NCBI RefSeq assembly: GCF_015356855.1
Contig: NZ_ARXR01000004.1
Location: 1 to 64,000, forward strand
DNA: 64,000 nt
Direction: 5' to 3'
Source of the DNA: Alloalcanivorax venustensis ISO4
Lineage (GTDB): Bacteria; Pseudomonadota; Gammaproteobacteria; Pseudomonadales; Alcanivoracaceae
This document shows positions 59,350 through 64,000 of the stretch, in pieces (position 1 is the first letter of the stretch; every line of letters starts with the position of its first letter). Both the position numbers and the translations under genes were made by a program. Under the pieces are notes generated by a model that ran no database searches, had not been told where the DNA came from, and worked only from the letters and a program-made list of their open reading frames with translations.

Positions 59350-60273
59350 TCAGGAAACGTGGGTCAGCCATTCCTGGTGGCGGTCGTGCTTGTCGCGCAC
59401 CAGATCGAAATAGACGGTCTGCAGCTCTTCGGTGATCGGCCCGCGCTTGCCTTCACCGATGATGCGGCCGTCCAGTTCGCGGATCGGCGTCACTTCCGCG
59501 GCGGTGCCGGTGAAGAAGGCCTCGTCGGCGATGTAGAACTCATCGCGGGTGAGGCGCTTCTCGCGCACCGTGTAGCCGTGTTCCTCGGCCAGCTGGATGA
59601 TGGTCTTGCGGGTGATGCCGTCCAGGCAGGAGGTCAGCTCCGGGGTGTACAGCACCTTGTCGCGGATCAGGAACACGTTTTCGCCGGAACCTTCCGCCAC
59701 ATAGCCTTCGTTATCCAGCAGCAGCGCTTCGTCGGCGCCGCCGGACAGGGCTTCGTTCAGGGCCAGCATGGAGTTGATGTAATTGCCGTTGGCCTTGGCC
59801 TTGCACATGGTGATGTTGACGTGGTGCCGGGTGTAGCTGGAGGTGCGCACCTTGATGCCCAGCTCCAGGGCTTCCGGGCTCATGTAGGCGGGCCATTCCC
59901 AGGCGGCGACCATGACGTGCACTTTCAGGTTGTGCGCGCGCAGGCCCATGCCTTCGCTGCCGTAGAACACCATCGGCCGCAGGTAGGCGTGCGGCAGTTT
60001 GTTCTCGCGCACCGCGTCGATCTGCGCCTGGTTGATCTGCTCCTTGGTGTAAGGAATCTTCATGTTCAGGATGTGGGCGCTGTTGAACAACCGGTCGGTG
60101 TGTTCCTTGAGCCGGAAAATGGCCGGGCCCCGCGCGGTCTCGTAGGCCCGCACGCCTTCGAACACGCCCATGCCGTAGTGCAGGGTGTGGGTCAGCACAT
60201 GGGTCTTGGCTTCGCGCCAAGGCACCATTTCATTGTCCAGCCAGATAAAACCGTCTCGTTGAGCCATCGACAT
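59350..60273 (-). CDS. ilvE: branched-chain amino acid aminotransferase
   Basis: A 307-residue class IV PLP transaminase for leucine, isoleucine and valine. Signatures: THTLHYGMGVFEGVRAYET, ILNMKIPYTKEQINQAQIDA, the Lys-bearing NITMCKAKANGNYINSMLAL, EALLLDNEGYVAEGSGENVF and FFTGTAAEVTPIRELDGR. ATG at 60,273 follows GGGAG and gives the standard length; a GTG three codons earlier is possible. Located between glnE and waaF, as in Pseudomonas. Confidence 0.95.
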   Translation of the reverse strand: MSMAQRDGFIWLDNEMVPWREAKTHVLTHTLHYGMGVFEGVRAYETARGPAIFRLKEHTDRLFNSAHILNMKIPYTKEQINQAQIDAVRENKLPHAYLRPMVFYGSEGMGLRAHNLKVHVMVAAWEWPAYMSPEALELGIKVRTSSYTRHHVNITMCKAKANGNYINSMLALNEALSGGADEALLLDNEGYVAEGSGENVFLIRDKVLYTPELTSCLDGITRKTIIQLAEEHGYTVREKRLTRDEFYIADEAFFTGTAAEVTPIRELDGRIIGEGKRGPITEELQTVYFDLVRDKHDRHQEWLTHVS

Positions 60274-60306
60274 GGCGGTCACACTCCCAATCCACAGGTA
60301 GAGCTG

Positions 60307-63174
60307 TTATTTCGAAAGATCGAACCAGTGTTGCCAGATCGTCCGCACGCCGTCCCGCAATTCGCGGAACTCACCGTCGCCGACGATGGACTTTTCCTTG
60401 CGCAGTGACGCGCGATGGGCCGCGGACCGGTAGGCCAGGTAGGCTTCCCGAAGCAGGCCGGCATCCTGGGCCGGCATCAATTCCAGAGCGGCGAGGGTTT
60501 CAAGCAGCCGCACATTGTCGGTGAAACGGGTCAGTTCACCGTGGCGGGAGGCCCATCGTAGAACCCCGTATTGGACCATAAATTCGATATCGACGATACC
60601 ACCCGGATCCTGCTTGAGATGGAAGCAGCCGGGCTGGTTGGAGGCCAGGTGATCGACCATCTTGTCGCGCATGGCGAGCACGTCCACGCGCAGGGCCTCC
60701 TGGTCCCGCTCTCGGCACAGCACCTCGTCGCGGATCGCCTCGAAACGCTGGCGGGCACGGTTGCAGCCGGCCACCACCCGGGCGCGCACCAGCGCCTGAT
60801 GCTCCCAGGTCCAGGCGTCCTGCAGCTGGTATTTGCGGAACGCCTCCATGGACGACACCAGCAGCCCGGCGCTGCCGCTGGGCCGCAGCCGGGTGTCCAC
60901 TTCATAGAGCTGGCCGCTCATGGTGCGGGTGGAAAGAATGTGCACGATGCGCTGGCCCAGGCGGGCGTAGAACTGCTCGTTGGAGACCGGCTTGTCGCCG
61001 TCGGTGCTGCCGCCGCTGGCGGCGTCGTGCAGGAACACCAGATCCAGGTCGGAGTTGTGGCCCAGCTCGATGCCGCCGAGCTTGCCGTAGCCCACCACCA
61101 CGAAGTCCGGGCTGCACGGCTGGCCGTCGTCGCGCAGCGGGCGCCCGTGGCGCTCCACCATGGGTTCCCAGGCCAGCATCACCACCTGGTTGAGAATGCT
61201 TTCCGCCAGCCAGGTCAGGTAGTCGCTGACCTTCATCAGCGGCAGCACCTCGGTGACTTCGGAGGCCGCCACGCGCAGCAGGTGGGCCTGCTTGAAGTTA
61301 CGCAGCACCTCCATCTGCTGTTCCAGGTCGTCCTCGGCCACGCGCAGCAGTTGCTGGCGCAGCTCGTCGTCCAATTGCGAGCGGGCCGGCGGTGAATACA
61401 GGGTGCTGACGTCGAGCAGCTCGTCGAGCAGCACCGGGTGGCGGGCCAGGCGCTCGGCGATCCAGGGGCTGGCGCCGGACAGTTTCACCAGCTGCGTCAG
61501 CGCGCCCGGGTTCTCCACCAGCAGGGCGATATAGGCACTGCGACGCAGCACCGATTCCACGAACGAGATCAGCCGCGCGGCGGTGACCGCGCCGTGGCCC
61601 TGATAGCCGAGCGCTTCCAGCAACAGCGGCATCAGCTTGTCGAGCCGGTCGCGGCCGATGCGCTGCATGTTCTCGACGCTGCGGGAATGGCGCAGATTCT
61701 CCAACTGATCCAACACCTCGCCGGCCTGCTGGACGCCGATCGCCTCCAGGTGGGCCACCGCGGCGTCACGGTCCACGTCGCCCCGCCACAGGTCGAGCAA
61801 CTCCTGGTCGCCCTCGGACACTTCCGCCTCCTGCTGGGGGTCGGCGATCACCTGGCTGAAGTGGTAGCGCACCTGCTCCCGGTGGCGGCGCAGCGCCCGT
61901 TCGAACGGCGCGCGGGCGGAGAAATCCATGGCGAAGGTGAGGCGCTGCCAGCCCAGTTCGTCGTCGGGCAGGCGCTGGGTCTGGCGGTCGTTGACCGCCT
62001 GCAGGCGGTGCTCCACATCGCGCAGAAAGACATAGGCGTCGGCCAGTTCGGCGACCACGTCCTCGGGCAGCATGCCCTCCTCCACCAGCATCGGCAGCAC
62101 TTTCATCAGGTTCGGGTCGCGCAGGCTGGGCAGCTGGCCGCCGCGGATCAGCTGGAACGCCTGGACGATGAACTCCACTTCGCGGATGCCGCCGGCGCCC
62201 AGTTTGACGTCCGCCTGCATGCCCTTGCGGTTCACCTCACGCTCGATCAGGCCCTTCATTTCGCGCAGCGATTCGAACGCGCCGTAATCGATATAGCGGC
62301 GGTAGACGAAAGGGTTGAGCCGCTCGATCAGGCGCGCGCCGGCGTCCAGGTCGCCGGCCACCGGGCGCATCTTGATCAGCGCGTAGCGCTCCCATTCGCG
62401 GCCCTGGTTTTCGTAGTAGCTTTCCATGGCGTCGAAGCCCACCGCCAGGGCGCCGCTCTTACCCCAGGGGCGCAGACGCATGTCGACCCGGAATACGAAA
62501 CCGTCGCCGGTGGTCTGGTCGAGGGCCTTGATCAGCTGCTGGCCCAGGCGCAGGAAAAACTGGTGGTGGGTGAGGTTGCGGCGCTCGCCTTCGATCTCCC
62601 CTTCGTCTTCGTAGGCGAAGATCAGGTCGATGTCCGAGGACAGGTTCAGCTCGCGGGCGCCCAGCTTGCCCATCGCCAGCACCACCAGCTTGACCGGCCG
62701 GCCCTGCTCGTCGCGGGGCGTGCCGTTGCGCTCGCAGGCCCACTGGTAGAGCTTTTCCAGGGCGGTGGCGATCAGGGTGTCGGCGAGCAACGACAGGTCC
62801 GCCACGGTGGCGTGGTAGTCCGCCAGCCCGGTGAGGTCCCGCCAGATCAGGCGCACCATATGGCGGTGGCGAAGGCGGCGCAGCGTGGCCTTGAGGGCGT
62901 CCTCGTCGTCACAGGCCATCACCGCCTGGCTGATCTCCTCGCCCAGCCGCCCGGGCTCGAGACGCGCCTTGAGCGCGCAGCCGGCCAGCCAGTCCCCCAG
63001 GTCCGCGTCGCGAATGAATTGCTCCGCCACGTAATCGGAGCCCGCCCAGACACGGGGCAGGTCTTTGAGAAGGGCGTCGGGGAGAACATGGCCCACTTCC
63101 TGGAACCGCTGCCAGTGCCGGGTCACCAACACGGAGAGTTCGTCGGGCAGGCCGGAATAGTCCGGATCAGTCAT
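60307..63174 (-). CDS. glnE: glutamine synthetase adenylyltransferase/adenylyl-removing enzyme
   Basis: A 955-residue bifunctional enzyme that controls glutamine synthetase by adding or removing AMP according to PII state. The N-terminal adenylyl-removing half has the nucleotidyltransferase motif LNLSSDIDLIFAYEDEGE; the C-terminal adenylyltransferase half has LGHNSDLDLVFLHD, with the D-x-D in both. Conserved helical linkers (for example YAGKL-type GKLGA/GKLGG turns before each motif) fit. Length matches E. coli GlnE. First gene of the long minus-strand run into the LPS core operon. Confidence 0.96.
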   Translation of the reverse strand: MTDPDYSGLPDELSVLVTRHWQRFQEVGHVLPDALLKDLPRVWAGSDYVAEQFIRDADLGDWLAGCALKARLEPGRLGEEISQAVMACDDEDALKATLRRLRHRHMVRLIWRDLTGLADYHATVADLSLLADTLIATALEKLYQWACERNGTPRDEQGRPVKLVVLAMGKLGARELNLSSDIDLIFAYEDEGEIEGERRNLTHHQFFLRLGQQLIKALDQTTGDGFVFRVDMRLRPWGKSGALAVGFDAMESYYENQGREWERYALIKMRPVAGDLDAGARLIERLNPFVYRRYIDYGAFESLREMKGLIEREVNRKGMQADVKLGAGGIREVEFIVQAFQLIRGGQLPSLRDPNLMKVLPMLVEEGMLPEDVVAELADAYVFLRDVEHRLQAVNDRQTQRLPDDELGWQRLTFAMDFSARAPFERALRRHREQVRYHFSQVIADPQQEAEVSEGDQELLDLWRGDVDRDAAVAHLEAIGVQQAGEVLDQLENLRHSRSVENMQRIGRDRLDKLMPLLLEALGYQGHGAVTAARLISFVESVLRRSAYIALLVENPGALTQLVKLSGASPWIAERLARHPVLLDELLDVSTLYSPPARSQLDDELRQQLLRVAEDDLEQQMEVLRNFKQAHLLRVAASEVTEVLPLMKVSDYLTWLAESILNQVVMLAWEPMVERHGRPLRDDGQPCSPDFVVVGYGKLGGIELGHNSDLDLVFLHDAASGGSTDGDKPVSNEQFYARLGQRIVHILSTRTMSGQLYEVDTRLRPSGSAGLLVSSMEAFRKYQLQDAWTWEHQALVRARVVAGCNRARQRFEAIRDEVLCRERDQEALRVDVLAMRDKMVDHLASNQPGCFHLKQDPGGIVDIEFMVQYGVLRWASRHGELTRFTDNVRLLETLAALELMPAQDAGLLREAYLAYRSAAHRASLRKEKSIVGDGEFRELRDGVRTIWQHWFDLSK

Positions 63175-63240
63175 GGCCGGTATTGTCCACGGGCAAAGCG
63201 GAAAACGCCAATGTTAACGCAGTGCGCCACTCGCCGCCCC

Positions 63241-64000
63241 CTAGAGCAGGACGTCCTGGGAGGGGGTGACGCGCAGCACCTCTTCGATGGTGGTCAGACC
63301 CTTGGCCACTTTCTGGGCGCCGCTGATGCGCAGCGGCTTCATGCCGCCCTTGATGGCCTGCCGGGTGATCGCCTCGAGATCCGCGTTGCGCCCCACCATG
63401 CCCTTCAGGGTGCCGTGCAGCGGCATGGTCTCGTAGACGCCCATACGGCCCAGGTAGCCGGTGCCGCGACACTCCAGGCAGCCCACCGGCTGGCAGACGG
63501 TGTCCGGCACGCTCATCTTGAAGGGGCGCACCAGCTCCTGCCAGGCCGCCTCGTCGGGGCGGGTCTCGGTCTTGCAGTGCGGGCACAGGGTGCGCACCAG
63601 GCGCTGGGCCATGACGCCGATCACGGTGGCGGAGATCAAATAGGACGGCACGCCCAGATCCGCCAGCCGGGTGATCGACGAGGGGGCGTCGTTGGTGTGC
63701 AGGGTGGAGAGCACCAGGTGACCAGTGAGCGCCGCCTGAATCGCCATGTCCGCGGTGGCCAGGTCGCGGATCTCACCGATCATGATGATGTCCGGGTCCT
63801 GGCGCAGCATCGCCTTGACGCCCTGGGAGAAGCCCACCTCGATGTTGGACTGCACCTGCATCTGGTTGAAGCTGGGCTCCACCATTTCGATCGGATCCTC
63901 GATGGTGCAGACGTTCACTTCGCTGGTGGCCAGCTGCTTGAGGGTGGAATAGAGCGTGGTGGTCTTGCCCGAGCCGGTGGGGCCGGTGACGAACACGATG
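63241..64000 (-). CDS. GspE/PilB-type secretion ATPase (C-terminal part)
   Basis: At least 252 residues of a hexameric ATPase of type II secretion or type IV pili; the N-terminus lies beyond the window edge. Present are Walker [14 protein letters not shown], the Asp box IEDPIEMV, Walker [21 protein letters not shown], the His box [20 protein letters not shown], and the zinc-binding C-P-H-C ... C-L-E-C (tetracysteine) characteristic of GspE/PilB. The tail [12 protein letters not shown] is standard for both. Whether it is GspE or PilB cannot be settled without the N-terminus and neighbours. Confidence 0.9.
   Translation of the reverse strand, partial: IVFVTGPTGSGKTTTLYSTLKQLATSEVNVCTIEDPIEMVEPSFNQMQVQSNIEVGFSQGVKAMLRQDPDIIMIGEIRDLATADMAIQAALTGHLVLSTLHTNDAPSSITRLADLGVPSYLISATVIGVMAQRLVRTLCPHCKTETRPDEAAWQELVRPFKMSVPDTVCQPVGCLECRGTGYLGRMGVYETMPLHGTLKGMVGRNADLEAITRQAIKGGMKPLRISGAQKVAKGLTTIEEVLRVTPSQDVLL

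Overview
The window looks like a piece of chromosome from a marine, hydrocarbon-degrading gammaproteobacterium of the Alcanivorax/Alloalcanivorax type. The basis is a canonical AlkB alkane hydroxylase, an AlmA-like flavoprotein monooxygenase, two more Baeyer-Villiger-type monooxygenases, many RND/TetR/AraC genes, high GC for most of its length, and a glnE-ilvE-waaF-waaC-waaG-waaP order as known from Pseudomonas aeruginosa. The species call is an inference; no 16S gene or tRNA was seen.

Layout. (1) 1-2,900: an AT-richer block of small minus-strand genes separated by attC hairpins, i.e. an integron cassette array with no integrase in view. It holds two small genes (2,465-2,629 and 2,645-2,809) that are easily missed. 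(2) 3,026-9,300: pdxH, a ChaC-like cyclotransferase, an AraC regulator divergent from alkB, a flavin reductase-like protein, a YchJ-type SEC-C protein, a frameshifted siderophore-interacting protein and a MarR regulator. (3) 9,497-17,026: a complete RND efflux operon (membrane fusion protein, pump, outer-membrane channel) divergent from an AraC regulator; the gap between them carries a striking 266-bp three-stem palindromic element. (4) 17,040-23,579: housekeeping and small membrane genes (crcB, LysR, NAD-type isocitrate dehydrogenase, YqjD/YqjE-like pair, CDF-like protein, GST, CHAD protein). (5) 23,726-29,902: an oxidation cluster with almA, a monooxygenase carrying a histone-like Lys/Ala tail, a ferritin-like di-iron protein, an SDR, and a divergent TetR. 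(6) 29,907-44,971: DUF2147 protein, class V aminotransferase, a 430-bp mirrored heptad-repeat element, a single-chain acyl-CoA carboxylase with divergent TetR, a choice-of-anchor I lipoprotein, MarR, HD-domain protein with divergent Crp/Fnr regulator, nudE-cysQ, and a third monooxygenase with divergent AraC. (7) 45,154-63,174: LPS/core biogenesis (hldE, two ligase/polymerase-like membrane proteins around a frameshifted LpxL-type acyltransferase, two lower-GC glycosyltransferases, then the translationally coupled minus-strand run glnE, ilvE, waaF, waaC, waaG, waaP, GT2, tandem-kinase protein). (8) 63,241-64,000: the C-terminal part of a GspE/PilB-type ATPase running off the right edge.

How it fits together. 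AlkB would hydroxylate medium-chain alkanes, AlmA long-chain ones; the other monooxygenases, SDR and di-iron protein could handle ketone/alcohol intermediates, and the acyl-CoA carboxylase could process resulting acyl-CoAs. Almost every catabolic gene has its own divergent regulator with a palindrome in the shared promoter region. Non-coding DNA is unusually structured: attC sites, REP-type inverted repeats, dispersed 7-bp-period arrays, and the two large palindromic elements, which are the least explained parts of the window.
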